64,000 bases of DNA, from the NCBI GenBank assembly GCA_949987705.1, contig OX465282.1:6126501-6190500 (forward strand). The letters are read 5' to 3'. The notes below the pieces were generated by a model. That model was not told where the DNA came from. It searched no databases and worked only from the letters and a program-made list of their open reading frames with translations. Within the stretch, counting starts at the first letter, position 1. Every line of letters begins with the position of its first letter. The position numbers and the translations under genes were made by a program. Origin of the DNA: Thereva unica. Its lineage: Eukaryota; Arthropoda; Insecta; Diptera; Therevidae. Positions 50,720 through 62,498 of this stretch are shown piece by piece.

Positions 50720-51785
50720 TAATCCCCCAACTAAATTCTAACCACTTTCAAAGCTGCTTGTTCTCCGTATCAAACGCTAATGTCACCCTTTATGGTCACG
50801 AAGATTATCGCTCGTTTTCTTCGTTCTAAAAAATTTATGAAAACTCCAGTAATGCTTCCTTGGGAGCATATTTACCAGTGCTCAAAAAAGGTTCCCCTGA
50901 GCAGCGCCTGCGTATCGAACGCTGATGTCGCCGTTTATGGTTACGAAGATAATCGCTCGTTTTCTTTGTTCTATAAAATATATAAAAACTCCAGTAATGC
51001 TTCCTTTTGGAGCATATTTACCAGTGCTCAAAAAAGGCTCCCCTGAGCAGCGCCTCCCTATCGAACGCTGATGTCACCCTTTATGGTCACGAAGATAATC
51101 GCTCGTTTTCTTCGTTCTATAAAATTTATGAAAACTCCAGTAATGCTTCCTTGGGAACATATTTACCAGTGCTCAAAAAAGGCTCCCCTGAGCAGCTCCT
51201 CCGTATCAAAACGCTGATGTCACCCTTTATGGTCACGGAGATAATCGCTCGTTTTCTTCGTTTTATAAAACTTATGAAAACTTCAATAATGCTCCCTTGG
51301 GAGCATATTTACCAGCGCTCAAAAAAGGCTTCCCTGAGCAGCGCCTCCGTATCGAACGCTGATGTCACCCTTTATGGTCACGAAGATTACCGCTCGTTTT
51401 CTTCGTTCAATAAAATTTATGAAAACTCTAGTAATGCTTCCTTGGGAGCGTATTTACCAGTGCTCAAAAAAGGCTCCCCTGAGCAGCGCCTCCGTATCGA
51501 GCGCTGATGTCACCCTTTATGGTCACGAAGATAATCGCTCGTTTTCTTCGTTCTATAAAAATTATGAAAACTCCAGTAATGCTTCCTTGGGAGCATATTT
51601 ACCAGTGCTCAAAAAAGGCTCCCCAGAGCAGCGCCTCCGTATCGAACGCTGATGTCGCCGTTTATGGTTACGAAGATAATCGCTCGTTTTCTTTGTTCTA
51701 TAAAATTTATGAAAACTCCAGTAATGCTTCCTTGGCAGCATATTTACCAGTGCTCAAAAAAGGCTCCCCTGAGCAGCGCTCCTAA
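50720..51785. repeat. Tandem array of seven ~145-bp units
   Basis: Units start (CGCTNATGTCNCC...) at about 50775, 50920, 51067, 51213, 51358, 51503 and 51648, with spacing of 145-147 bp. Two units share the variants TCGCCGTTTATGGTTACG, indicating spread of unit types within the array. Half of the unit (TTCTATAAAA...GAAAACTCCAGTAATGCT...TTGG.AGCA.ATTTACCA) is homologous to the 138-bp unit at 25463-26014. Open frames running through the array are a by-product of repetition; with a 145-bp period each unit shifts the frame. Confidence 0.9.
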
Positions 51786-53701
51786 TTTTTCCCACTGGCT
51801 TAAGTTCAGTTGCTAAAAAAATATCTCCATGTCTATCGTAGAGCATCCATAAAAAATCTTCTACAGATCGAGGCTTACAAGCGCCAGAACCCACTCCCTC
51901 GAGAATTACCAATACAAATACAAATATCTCTTGCATCTGGCAATACTGTTCTCTCTTTTTAATAAATAAATTCATGTGTTTTACGTTGTCGCAGCACATT
52001 TTTCTATATTTTTATTTTATTTTTCATATTTTTTCTTCAATAAAACCTGACCGCATTTTCATTTTTCTGCAATCGACGCGGCGCTGCGGCTCTATTCTTC
52101 GTCCGAGACATAATAAACGCGTGTGCATGTAGCGCAAAAACAAACCAAAAACATCTTCGCAACATTTTCTTCAAGTAATTTTTTTCGAGGTTAATAATTT
52201 GTCTCTGACTACAAAAATATTTTTTGAGGTGTAGCCAGCCACTTTCCGGTGGTGTAGAGGTTCAAGAAGATGTTTTTAAATAGGCCAAGAGGAGAATGAA
52301 GTTTTGCGCGATTTTATTTTATGTATATGCAATATGCTTTGCAAGTTTTGTGCGTGTTAAGCCTCATCCCAACGAGTTTTATGTGGAGCAGCAACATGTA
52401 TATTTGTATCATATACATATCGATTTATGCATCATATACTATATGTACTATGCTTGTGTGATGGTGATATAAAATGCAGAAATGACAATCATTAAAGATT
52501 ATCGCGGATGTATATACCATATAGTGAGCAATGCACTTTTCATGAGCATGAACACATGAATTTCTGAATGTTAAGAGTCATTCAACTTTGACCAAATGAG
52601 AACTTGACTGAGAAAAAGAGTCGGCTCAAGACTTTTACTTCATATGAAGAAAACTTGAAAAGACGAAGACAATATATACATATGTATGTATGTGATGTAG
52701 AAGACGACGACTGCGACGGATATACAAGAAGAAAATAGTATGTGTATGTGGGGGAGACAAGTCACAAGAAACCGGGAGACATTATAAAACGACAGATTTT
52801 TCTTATTTTTGTTTTTTTGCTGTTTTGTGTGTAAAGAGGAAAAAGAGAAACTTCCTATGTCTGGTGGTCTGGGGCATGAAAACGAGGCATTAAACTACTC
52901 TGTTGTACTCTCTGACTGTGCCTAAAACGGAAAAGAACAGGGAACAGGAAACGGGGGGACATATACTACATATATTAAACACAGACTATATTCTTCTCGA
53001 TCTTTATATTATTATTAATAGGGGGGACTCCACCAGGGCTCCTCTTCTCCTACATAGCATCATACAGTATGTTCTTTCCTAGCTGTAAGAGCCACCATAC
53101 CACAATTCATTCATTTTTATATTATGTACTATGATTGCACAATTCTGGAGTGTGGAGTTTGGAACTTGTTCGTTTTGGGACGCAAAAGAAATTAATTACA
53201 AAGTAAATAGCTCTCAATTACAAGAATTTCATAATTTTCATGTTCCATTTTCTTGAATTTATATTCATTGATGATTTTTATGTTTAGCTCCAGTTTAAAT
53301 TTTTCTGTGGCATTGTTATTAAAGGGTAGAGTATACATATTTGGAGAATAGTTCCTGGTATTTATGACTGCTATTTTATATATCAGAAGATATTATTTGG
53401 TTGAGACGTTATCAGTTTAAGGCTTTCTGTTAGAGGCCGCACCATAAAAGATGGGAATCTCAAAATCGCTGTTTCCATGCGCAATGAAGTCTCAAATATC
53501 CACAGGAAAGCAAGATCAATCTGTTTGTTCAAAAACGCCAAATTATATCATTACATCGCCAATACATCTCATTTTTATATTCTCATTCACAATACCACAT
53601 GTGCGCTGCTTTTTTCCCATATTTTATGTCGAGGACTCTAGTTTTTCTTATGTCGAAGTTTATAGATAAATCGCTGCTGAACTGTCGACGATTTCTTAAG
53701 G
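51786..53701. other. Non-coding block, host-like
   Basis: AT-rich sequence with TATACATATGTATG microsatellites (52670-52690) and no recognisable genes or transposon ends. Confidence 0.5.
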
Positions 53702-54380
53702 CCCCTGTGCTGAAAATCGAGTCATACGACAGTCGCATGAAGATGTCGTTGTCATCTCGTTTTTAAGATGGTATGCTGGGAGTCGGGTGGTGGTTTGATT
53801 TGAAGAAATTGTCGTTTATAGCGACAGTGAAGAAATCAGATCAACTACGACGTTATAACCGAATATCATTTTAAGCAAATGAAGAGAAAAGTAAAGTATA
53901 AGGTCAACATACATGTAATTGAAATAACGATATTGATTGCTTTTCATCTGAAAACGCGTACGCGCTCACAAAATATAATGCAGTTACCCCGTTTATGACT
54001 ATGTTGAAAAGCTGAGTCGAGGTTGGGTTGAAATTTCGAATACCGTATATGATGTCGTGTTGAATTCACTTTGGGTTGAAATAGAGCTGAACTGAAATCA
54101 AAACATAACCTTAAATTTCAGAACGAAATAATTTTCTATTCCTGTGCAAGCAATAAGACCGAACACAAAACTAACGTCCAAGGCGAACTTCATGGATTTA
54201 CCATCAAATAAAACAAGTGTCACTTCAACCCAATTACAACTCAACCCGCATTTATGAAGCGAAATACATAACTAACTACTAACCGACCAAAAGTGACAAC
54301 AAAACTACAATAAAAACGACTGTCAGCAGCTGTATTAGCGTCACTTCATATGACAGCAAATACGACTTTCAGCACAGGGG
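53702..54380. mobile_element. Non-autonomous DNA element with CCCCTGTGCTGAAA ends
   Basis: The left end CCCCTGTGCTGAAAATCGAG and the inward-read right end CCCCTGTGCTGAAAGTCGTA are inverted repeats of about 18 bp. The 679-bp interior has no coding frame. The shorter elements at 26343-26562 share the ends. The superfamily is unclear because no target duplication is evident. Confidence 0.65.
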
Positions 54381-54383
54381 TCT

Positions 54384-54612
54384 AAATTGGGTGCAATGTC
54401 GGGTAGAAAGCTCTAGTCGGAAAGATAGTAGACAGAAGATTGAAAGAATTTTCAACGCCAGAATGATATCGCAATACAACCTGCTTCGGTGAACAAAAGG
54501 GAAAATTGATATAAAGAAGGAAGATAAGAAAGGAGGAAAGTTATCTAGATGGGAGAAGTAGGTCGAATAATGGACCTCTGGGATGGTAATAACTCCTAGG
54601 CTATCAAACTTT
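54384..54612 (-). mobile_element. tRNA-derived SINE, minus strand, internally deleted
   Basis: On + the tail comes first (GGTGCAATGTCGGGTAGAAA, inverse of the SINE 3' end), followed by GGAAAGTTATCTAGATGGG and CCTCTGGGATGGTA, the inverse of the head as at 30290. Most of the body is missing. It abuts the preceding MITE. Confidence 0.65.
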
Positions 54613-54789
54613 CCCTATTCCAAATCTGCCACTTCCAACCCATGGTATAAAAGAAGTGTGACCAACTGTTGTACATGTACATAAGACCTACTTTTTATCA
54701 GAAAAATGTGTCACGATCGCCTTTTTATCCATACCCGTAGTCTAAGCTGGAGAAGAGGTGTGAAAACATTTGTAATAATAGAGTTACCC
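54613..54789. other. Short spacer
   Basis: Nothing recognised. Confidence 0.4.
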
Positions 54790-55708
54790 TTCTAGCACAG
54801 AAGGTGCACTTCTGAGCTGGGCTCAGAGTGAGAGAGCTTTCTCAAGCTGGGCCATCCCACGGGAAGTGGCTGAGTGCAAATCGCACGAACTTCCTTTGAA
54901 CCGATTCGATTCTACCAACATGGGAGGAGTATTAAGTAGAACATACCTGGAAGGCGTATTCAAACAAAGGCCTAACTAAAGATACGTACACGTGTGTAGC
55001 GATGAGGGGGTTGTTGAATTCCTTGGATCACCTTTTTATAAATAGTGATAATAGTGATCCTTGGATCACCTTTTTTATAGTGCTATAACTATATTAGATA
55101 TAGTTCTAACCCAACCCCTAGATCGATTACAGAGTTAGCGCGGAAAGCCTTGTTGTCGAGAAAAGTATAGTCATAAGTTAAAACACGACGTTTCCTACAA
55201 AAAGTCATGATCTCACATTTACTAATATTAAACACCACGTTGTTATTGGAACACCAAGAATAGAAGGTGTTTAGCTCTACTTGCAGAAGTTTACAATCCT
55301 CTATACTCTTTATGTGGCGATACAGTTTGATGTCGTCAGCGTAAGGATTTTACAGTGCCTTAGCTGGGTAACAATATCGTCAATTGATAAAATAAAGAGG
55401 AGAGGACCAAGATGACTGCCTTGCGGGACACCAGAGGACGCTTTGATGTTTTTAGATTTGACTCCGCGGAATAGAATCTGGTAGGTTCTGTCGGCTAAGT
55501 ACGACTGGAACCATACCAAATCGGCATGCGTAAATCCTAATTCCTTTAATTTAAGAACTACTAAAAAAGAGTGAGAGGGCTTGTCGAAAGCCTTTCTGAA
55601 GTGTGTGTGTGTGTAAACACATTGAGTTTGGCAGCCAGTGACAAAGTCACGAACTGTGTGTGAAGAGAACTCTAGTACTGGAACAAGTGGAGCAGAAGAA
55701 CCCTTCAC
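54790..55708 (-). pseudogene. CR1/Jockey-group LINE RT fragment
   Basis: The minus strand carries FRKAFDKPSHSFL (degraded motif A), SGVPQGSHLGPLLFIL (motif B), a lost YADD region near 55310-55330, NISKCEIMTFCRKR and, further on, GRIESVQRKFVRFALSHFPW. It has several frameshifts and stops. The GRIESVQ block is closest to the fragment at 20307-21470. A short GT repeat (55602-55615) disrupts motif A. Confidence 0.8.
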
Positions 55709-55788
55709 GAGGTCGCATCAAATAACGCCATGGGTGAACAACAGTTCATTGAGCTGTGGATGGATTCTCTCTGCCATTAATACTGTAA

Positions 55789-55995
55789 AGCTGAAAACAG
55801 TTACATACTAGCGTGCGGTACGTGCGGTCAATCCGCAGTATGCGGTAAGTTTTCGCCGACAAATAGTTGCGTGCTTGCTTTCTGCTTCATCTTTCACATG
55901 TGCTTGTTGTGTGTATGGAGCTTGTGTTTGGGCATTTCAGTCTATATACAAAATGAGGCAATGCGAAAAGACTTGAAAGTAGCCCAACTTTTGCC
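55789..55995. mobile_element. Harbinger-like MITE of the AGCTGG family, left part (copy 3)
   Basis: It begins AGCTGAAAACAGTTACATAC after TAA and continues in parallel with 62161-62370 (CGTGCGG, AGTTTTCGC, TGTTTGGGCATTT). The right terminus is absent, so it is truncated near 55995. Confidence 0.65.
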
Positions 55996-56690
55996 CAAAT
56001 TACACCTGTGAAGAAACCCAAGTTACACTTATCACACCCGACCCAAACAACCCAACTCACACCTGTAAAACTTAGGTCACACCTGATTTTGAAAGAGATC
56101 GTTATCAGGTCACTGGGTATACCCTAGTGCACAAGTTTTCCGACCATTAGCTATATATGTATATACATATGTATATTAGGAATGATGTGGACTTTCAGTG
56201 GGGGTAAAATAGTTCATCTTTCGATTGTAATCATTTTTGGAAGTCCCAAGGTTAAGAATGAAGCTTCCACCTGAGCCTTCGATGCTATTCCGAAACGGCT
56301 CTCTAGGTTTTTATCCTAATCTTATTAATGGTTATAGTACTTTGGTGATGAACTAATTTGAATAAAAAAAGTGCCAAAGCTAGCAGCCGGCTTTACGTTC
56401 ATAGAAAAGTGAAAGCAACGGTGCAGGCTATCCTCAGAAAGTTAAGGCTGGAAGAAGTCGTAAGAAGTAGAGAAAGGCGAAGATATGCCACGAGCAGTAG
56501 CAGCTAAATAAAGCTGAGCGACTCCTGTGATGTAATGCTTATTACCCAGTCCCGCTGGGGAGGAGGCTTTTTAGTTTTACGTATACATATATTCCATATA
56601 TACATATGTTCATGTATTTGTATGTGCGAATGTGTGTATGTGTATAAGTATACATAAACTTAAACGGCATGGTATTCATCAGCTTCGCCC
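55996..56690. other. Unassigned sequence
   Basis: A TATATGTATATACATATGTA palindromic microsatellite occurs near 56152-56175 and similar ones at 56580-56660. No genes are recognised. Confidence 0.4.
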
Positions 56691-56768
56691 AGCATTTGAT
56701 GTCGACTCCTGTCTCTTATATATCTGGTTGTCGTTGATTCCAATCTTGGACATTGTCGATCTCGAACA

Positions 56769-57830
56769 TTAAGAACATCTGCAGGCGTGTCCTTTGCTTT
56801 GCTTGATGTATGTATATTGGGGGCCTACCGGGAGCGAGTTGAGGCAGGCTTCCATTTGTGCTAAAAATATGTATACCTCTTCATAGCTTAGTGGTACGCT
56901 TCTGAGATCCGATTCAGATGATGCCTGTTGGATTTCACTCTCTCTTCGTGTAGGCCTATACGAGGGACCATGGTTCTGGGAGCATGAGTTCCTGCATACC
57001 TCCCTTACCCAGAAAAAGCTCGTGCTTCCAGAACCATGGATCCTCGTGTAGGAAAGACCATAAGCTTCCAAAATGGGAAAACGCCGGCAGGATGAAAAGC
57101 CATCGAATGCCTTGGATGTTGAACGCGAGTGCTGCTTGTTGATTAGCCCGTTTGTTTGGGTTTTGGAGGTCAATGTCATACCCTACCAACCTTGTTCTGC
57201 AATCTGAATGTGTCTCTCAACACAGCCCCCGGCGATGAAGCGCTTGAGGGCTGCAATAAATACTTCGGCTGTGAGGTCGCTCATTGCTTTTATGTGCATC
57301 CTCTTTGTACAAAAACAGCACTATAATCTTTGTATGATCGGTATCCTCTTGAATTCGATAGACGTAGAGCGACGGAACCAGCATAACCCACTCCTACATT
57401 CGTGAAAGTTCGACTCGCTCTTACCCGGGAGCTGGTGGGTTTCGAATTAGCTGCTTTTGGACTTTGCAAGCATTCTTGAAACAAGAAAGGCATTGACCAA
57501 TGAATTTTTTGTAACTCGGCCATTGGTCTCCGAACGTACATACAGAGCAGAATCATACGCCTTAAGCGAGGCATAGCAAAATTCGTGAATTTATTTGCTG
57601 CTATCATATTTTTTATCTTAGGCAGTGAGCGCAAGAACTCCATCCATTTGGCTGCGATGTCACTAGGTACATCTTCATCCCCAGTCTAAAGCTCGTTGCC
57701 ATAAGGTCTGCAAAAGTATTTTTGAGGTTATATAGTTACAAAACAAAGTAAACCGAGTGAATCGTAGATTCGTGCAACACTGGCAAGGATTGACTTTTTG
57801 GTGAAGGGTGCTGAAGTTGAGACAGGTTGC
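56769..57830 (-). pseudogene. Decayed BEL/Pao pol (RT end and integrase)
   Basis: The minus strand first has KKSILASVARIYDSLG (RT-to-RNase H connection) near 57770. It then jumps, after a deletion, to integrase sequence: FTNVGVGYAGSVALRLS near 57400, ALAFNIQGIRWLFILPA near 57100, and LSYEEVYIFLAQMEACLNS near 56860. These match the domain order of the intact element at 38-44 kb, but the wording differs, so it is another family. Several frame changes and the missing RNase H show it is dead. Confidence 0.75.
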
Positions 57831-58055
57831 ACAACATATGAAAACCACCTTAAATCCATTCGCTAAATGTTCTTAAGTTCATCTAATTTGGGTTATTTCT
57901 GTTTTAACAATGACAAAATATTTACATATGTCAAAAAATTATGATTTGAGCTTGAAACTTGATTGTCGAGAGTCTGTATTTACTATTCTCGATCGTTCAT
58001 GTCCAATTTGGTCAACAGAGACATCGAGCTCATTCATGGAGTGGTACCACTAACG

Positions 58056-59393
58056 CAGGGCGGCGCTTTCATAGGTGCAAATGATGCCCTTGTACCGGGC
58101 GCATTTCAGAAATAAAATTTATAAAAAAAAAATTGAAACTTCGAAAAAAGAAAAATTGAAAAACTGTCAGTTCATTGACATATTTTAAAGAAACTGCACA
58201 GAGTGTTTGTGTCTTTTTCCATTGTCCTTCGCAGGATGTATCCGTTCCATTTAGTTCACCTGATTTCGTCGTCTATCCTTTCTTGTCTGGTACGGTGCTA
58301 TAGTTCTTGATTTGTAATTTGTACTAGTCGTACTACTATAGATCTACTATAATCCGTAATGGTGGCCTCGGTAGCCTAAGGAGTAATGCGTCTGGCTACT
58401 ATCCGAGAGGTCCCGGGTTCGATTCCCGGCCAGCCCCACGGTCCCTCGCCTTTTCCACTTTTCCCACCTACATAACTTTCCTTCTTTCTTCTCCCCTCTT
58501 AACATTCCTGATTCCTCTTGTCATAGCCTTCCTTAGCCCTTCCCTGCTCCGCCAAAGCGTATGTCATCGGTTGGTTGATGAGATTCAACTCGTTTCAGGA
58601 GGCATAACACTCCAGCGAGTTGTTTCTCGATGCCTGGATGTCAAAATCGCAATAGCAATGGTTGGGAGTAGCTGGACTAAAAATATCGCGGGTAGGTGTG
58701 GCAGTTCCTTCCTTCCCCGACTAGAGCTGATGTTCGACATTGCACGAAGAAAATAGATTGTCGACAGTATAAAGAGCCTTTCCTTTGACTCTAGTCTTTC
58801 ACATAAAAAAAAAAAAATTCGGCGAAAAACACCTGAATCGCCTCTGTTCTGATGTTGTTGAAAGCTCCTTCTGTGTCCAGGAAAGCTGTTTTAATTCTAT
58901 GCAGGATTATACAGTAGAAACTAATACATGCAGTGCAATCATCGTCTATCATCCTTTGAAATATGAAGGCTTGGAGAACGAATTAGAGACCTTTATAGTG
59001 GAGATTCGAGTGTATAGATCTATAAATTTCCGGAGCTCAGTTATCTTGGAAATAGTTAGGGAAGTGCAGTTAACACCGAAAAACATCGTGGAGCATTAAA
59101 CAACGTTAGCGGGGGAGTTTTCTGAAGTTTAAGCGCAAGCAAACTCAGCACAAAAGCAAGATCGCGGAGCAAATCATGATTTTTTCATATATGCAATTGG
59201 TGAATTTGCACCGGGCGCAATTGGCCGGGACGCAATTTACAGAAAAAAAAAATGAAAAAAATCATCCCGGGCCTTCATTTTCATATATTCGTGGCTTTAT
59301 TCATTGTCCATCACTGCGATCAAAAAATGAACAGCTGATGGGGCGCAATGTGAAATACTGCACCGGGCGCAAAAAATCCAAACGCCGGCCCTG
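58056..59393. mobile_element. hAT element with perfect 8-bp duplication, carrying a SINE
   Basis: It begins CAGGGCGGCGCTTTCATAGG and ends (read inward) CAGGGCCGGCGTTTGGATTT. CACTAACG flanks it at 58048-58055 and again at 59394-59401. This 8-bp exact duplication is the hAT signature. No transposase frame survives in the 1338 bp. A SINE occupies 58361-58755. The sub-terminal words GCGCCCGG/CCGGGCGC recur at both ends. The right 190 bp is duplicated at 50140-50286. Confidence 0.85.
58361..58755 (+). mobile_element. tRNA-derived SINE, full-length copy
   Basis: The head GGTGGCCTCGGTAGCCTAAG carries a box A-like TAGCCTAAGG, and GGTTCGATTCC (58418-58428) is a perfect pol III box B. A pyrimidine-rich stretch and a body containing GATGAGATTCAACTCG follow, ending near GACATTGCACGAAG. 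The head resembles a tRNA but the cloverleaf is not convincing, and the body is shared with 36805-37219, so it is a SINE rather than a tRNA gene. It is nested in the hAT element. Confidence 0.85.
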
Positions 59394-59401
59394 CACTAAC
59401 G

Positions 59402-60861
59402 AACTGTAGCTGTAACTGTCTTGTCTCCAATAAACTTTGATCCACCATTTTTAACGTTCCAATGGACATTCTGGATCTAGTGGCTCATTTATTAACAGAA
59501 CCAGTTGTGATCGATACTCAAAACTTTGTTTATCTATGAAAAACCATAAATCCAAATTCATCTTCCTTTTTCGCATCAAAAACATTCCAAGAAGCATGAT
59601 TCAACTCGATAAGGTCAAGTGCAACGAACCATCTGTTGAAGACACAAAACAAAACAAATACCAATTTTGGACAGACCAAAGTATTTGGCAATTAGACCCC
59701 CAGACCACAGAATTCATCTTCGCCATTCTAGTACAACACCGTTTACACTTTCAATTTAAAAATAACATTTCTGTGTGTTTATTCATTATTCCTTCTCTCA
59801 AATACAACAAGTGTAAATATGTTGATTGTATAAAAATACATTTACCCTGGTGAGTCAAAAGTTTCGCATCGAAAGAGTTAATCTGATTTGCGAGCGTAAA
59901 TGGAATGCTAATTGCCAGCGGTTTAGCACGTCTGCATCAATAATTTATTAGATTATCGCCAGATATCAACAAATTGAATTATTTATGTGGAATCATCAAA
60001 TGAGTGTTTCTTCTCCTTCTCCCGGGCTTGTGTTGTTAGTATATTTGCAGGCATGTGTGATTGATTATGTAATGTTATTTTGAGAGAAGAGGAAAGGAAA
60101 AGAGGAGATTGAGGATCAGTTTTTATTCTAAGATGAAGAAGAAGTGTAAAGAGCGAAAACGACTATTACCGATCGAGTTTTATTGCATGCACCCGTAGGC
60201 CAAGGAAAGGTTGTGATCAAGGAGATGAGGACCAACAAGATATACGTCATTCCAGGACCGATCGGATCGTATGTGGCCTCGTGGCATACCCTGCTCCAGG
60301 TGACCCTGCACAGATGTGATCTGGAGAGAAAAACTCGATAAAATCCGCCATCCCTAGACTTTGAACAATCATGATAACTCACCAAGCGACCTACAGTTTA
60401 ATTTAACTTTGAGATCGCTATTAAAGATCAAAAGAAAACGCCTCCAAGCATATCACGACGTCTGCTGTCCAATGAAAAATGGAACCAAAAATAGGGATGT
60501 GCTTGTGGTAGATAGTCACAGGAAAGAGGTTAAGAAATCTTCCTATATGACTAACAGTTCTAGGACCTGGATGGGATACAGAACTGCCATACAACTTTCT
60601 ATGGGAGTATAGACAAACTTGGAGAGTAGTTCGTCTACTAAAGGCTCTACCGAAATTTTACTTAAAAGAATGTGAGCTGCAGCAAGAATCAGAAAGATGC
60701 ACTCTAACTCTTCTTGTTGGACACGCACTTCCCTGGTTTATACTGGGTTAATCGATGACAATCATCTGGCAGAATAGAGGATGGAAACCGCCCCATTTTA
60801 GAATAAAGGGCCTGTCCGACATATGTTCACTCTTTCTTTTATGTGGTAGTCTAATCTCAGG
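59402..60861. other. Non-coding block with one unrecognised open stretch
   Basis: This is mostly host-like sequence. Segment 60190-60345 is unusually GC-balanced and open on both strands; on + it reads KVVIKEMRTNKIYVIPGPIG. I cannot assign it. Segment 60360-60610 also has a + strand frame of unknown origin. Confidence 0.35.
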
Positions 60862-60945
60862 TGTCACCCTTTGTACTCCCAGGCCGTCATGCCGTCCACG
60901 TCATGGTGCAATCTCTAGTAGTAAGCTTAAGTTTCAGAAGAGTTT
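60862..60945 (-). pseudogene. LINE 3' tip (22.4 kb family), minus strand
   Basis: ACCCTTTGTACT, CGTCATGGTGCAATCTCTAG and AGTAGTAAGCTTAAG are the inverse of the terminal ~80 bp of 22380-23062. Nothing upstream of the tip is present. Confidence 0.65.
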
Positions 60946-61039
60946 TGACAGAAAATCACAAACCAGTTTTAAGAGAGTTTGGCAAGCAATCTTTAGACTT
61001 TTAAACTTTGTGGACCAATTAATCTGGAGATTGGAATTT

Positions 61040-61160
61040 GGGAGCTCCACGGTGCACACTCGAACCCCGCTATCGTTAATTCCTCCTGAGTTTATCAAAG
61101 GCAGGACGGGATTGGAACCCGGGTAACCAAGAAGAATACTTGGACAGCTACCGCTCTGCC
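61040..61160 (-). mobile_element. tRNA-like sequence, possible second SINE family
   Basis: The reverse complement has GGCAGAGCGGTAGCTGTCCA, an anticodon-like stem CCAAG/CTTGG with a 7-nt loop, and a box B GGTTCCAATCC. The D arm is too short and position 33 is not T, so it is not a functional tRNA. The GGTAGCTGTC head partly recurs near 25080. Confidence 0.45.
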
Positions 61161-61590
61161 CAAATTTTTTGAACCCGCTAGAAAATTCCCAGCATCAGCT
61201 TCTATATAAACTAGGAGAACATTCCCCTGGTCCCCTTCTCCCTACTCATTCAGGGAGTAGAGATCCCACAAAAAAAAATAATAAAGACGCTGACCGCAGG
61301 CGTTCTTCCTTAAGGCTCTGGACTCACTAAAGAGTCAACGCGAGGAAGGCTGGAGTGGAATTGGGGAGCCCAGGGAGCATACTCGAGCACATTTTCGCTC
61401 CTTTCGAACAGACTAAAGTAAGAACTGTGGTCAGGTACCCAGGGAAGTTTGAATAGTCAAGTGTAAGCGACAAGCCACTAGGCAGGCTGGTTAGCTTGTT
61501 ACAGCTGTCTGGCCCACAAATAAGAGCTATAGCGGTGTAGTAAAGTAGACCAAGCAATTGGCTGAGATACTTTCGGCCCCAATAACTCCA
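61161..61590. repeat. Dispersed unclassified repeat, copy 2
   Basis: GGAATTGGGGAGCCCA near 61350 and ACAAGCCACTAGGCAGG near 61470 match the copy at 24909-25417 in the same order. The family is unknown. Confidence 0.45.
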
Positions 61591-61594
61591 AAAA

Positions 61595-61995
61595 AGGGTA
61601 GGTTAGGTTAGGTTAGATATGGCTGAGCTAGTGGTTTAAGATCATATACTTAGGCCATAAGGATAGTCCCAATGTGATCCCACTTTAAACCTGATGTGTC
61701 GTTTCTTTGCTAAATCACCCTGAGGTAGTAATGAATCTTCTAAGTTGTGGGATCCCAATCTGCGAGGCTTCCGCAAGCGTAGTTAGATAGGGTTCGCTAA
61801 ATGTGGTTAGTCTCCTTCTGCTTAGGGCTGGGCAGTCACAGAGGGGATGTAGTACACTTTCCTTCTCGTTCGGATTCTTACAGCTTCTGCAAAAATCATT
61901 GGTCCCAAGACCTAAGCGGGTCGCATGCACCCCTATCAATCATTGTCCGGTCAGCACTCCCACTACAGCTGAGAGGTCTAGTCTCCCGTTTATAA
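61595..61995 (-). pseudogene. LOA-type LINE 3' end
   Basis: The minus-strand frame has HATRLGLGTNDFCRSC, NPNEKESVLHPLCDCPALS and ASQIGIPQLRRFI. This is the C-terminal zinc knuckle and tail of the LOA protein, parallel to CRSC...HLLCTCPAL in the copy at 11.3 kb. The element ends in (AACCT)4, seen on + as GGTTAGGTTAGGTTAG at 61601-61616. It is severely 5'-truncated and its coding differs from the 11.3-kb copy, so it is a separate family. Confidence 0.85.
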
Positions 61996-62160
61996 GAGAG
62001 AGGTCTTGTCTCTTGTCTATAAGACTAGCCTATTGGGCATCACCACACACAGTACCCCATTTCTGGCAAACTACAGTCACCAACTTCGTTTAGGACGAGA
62101 ACAACTCAGTTGTGGAAAAATCTCCCGCTCTCAGTATGTTCAAACTCTTACATCATCTTA

Positions 62161-62495
62161 AGCTGGAAACAGATACAAGCTGCCTTGCGGTGTGTGCGGC
62201 CAATCTGCAGTATGTTGCAAGTTTTCGCTGATATATAGCTTTATGCTTGCGTTCAGTCTCGTTTTAAAACTAAAAAATCTAAGAAACGAGTGAATGTGTT
62301 TGTTGTGTTTGCTTGTGTTTGGGCATTTGAGGCCATATCAAATGTGGTAATGTGGAAGCAGTTGAAAGTTGACCAACCTTTGCCTTGGACTCGTTCTGTT
62401 CACGCAACTGTATGTCAGATCGCATATGAATGCACGCACTTCTATAATATCTTTCGTCGCACGCACCGCACGCAGTCATATAACTATCTACAGCT
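62161..62495. mobile_element. Harbinger-like MITE of the AGCTGG family, copy 4 (complete)
   Basis: The left end AGCTGGAAACAGATACAAGC and the inward-read right end AGCTGTAGATAGTTATATGA are flanked by TTA at 62158-62160 and 62496-62498. The sub-terminal GCGTGCGGTGCGTGCG words are inverted between the two sides. It is 335 bp with no gene. Confidence 0.75.
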
Positions 62496-62498
62496 TTA

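Noticed and set aside
50780..51785. Several overlapping open frames of 88-166 codons across the tandem array
   Set aside because: They are produced by repetition of the same 145-bp unit in shifting frames, have no independent start or homology, and end with the array.
25463..51785. Tandem repeats as a possible CRISPR array
   Set aside because: Units are 138-147 bp with no short repeat/unique spacer structure, and the context is clearly animal DNA.
58361..58440. tRNA gene at the SINE head
   Set aside because: Box B is perfect, but the stems do not form a proper cloverleaf and the sequence continues into a body shared with other copies.
61085..61160. Minus-strand tRNA gene
   Set aside because: The anticodon stem is good, but the D arm is too short, there is an acceptor mismatch and position 33 is not T.
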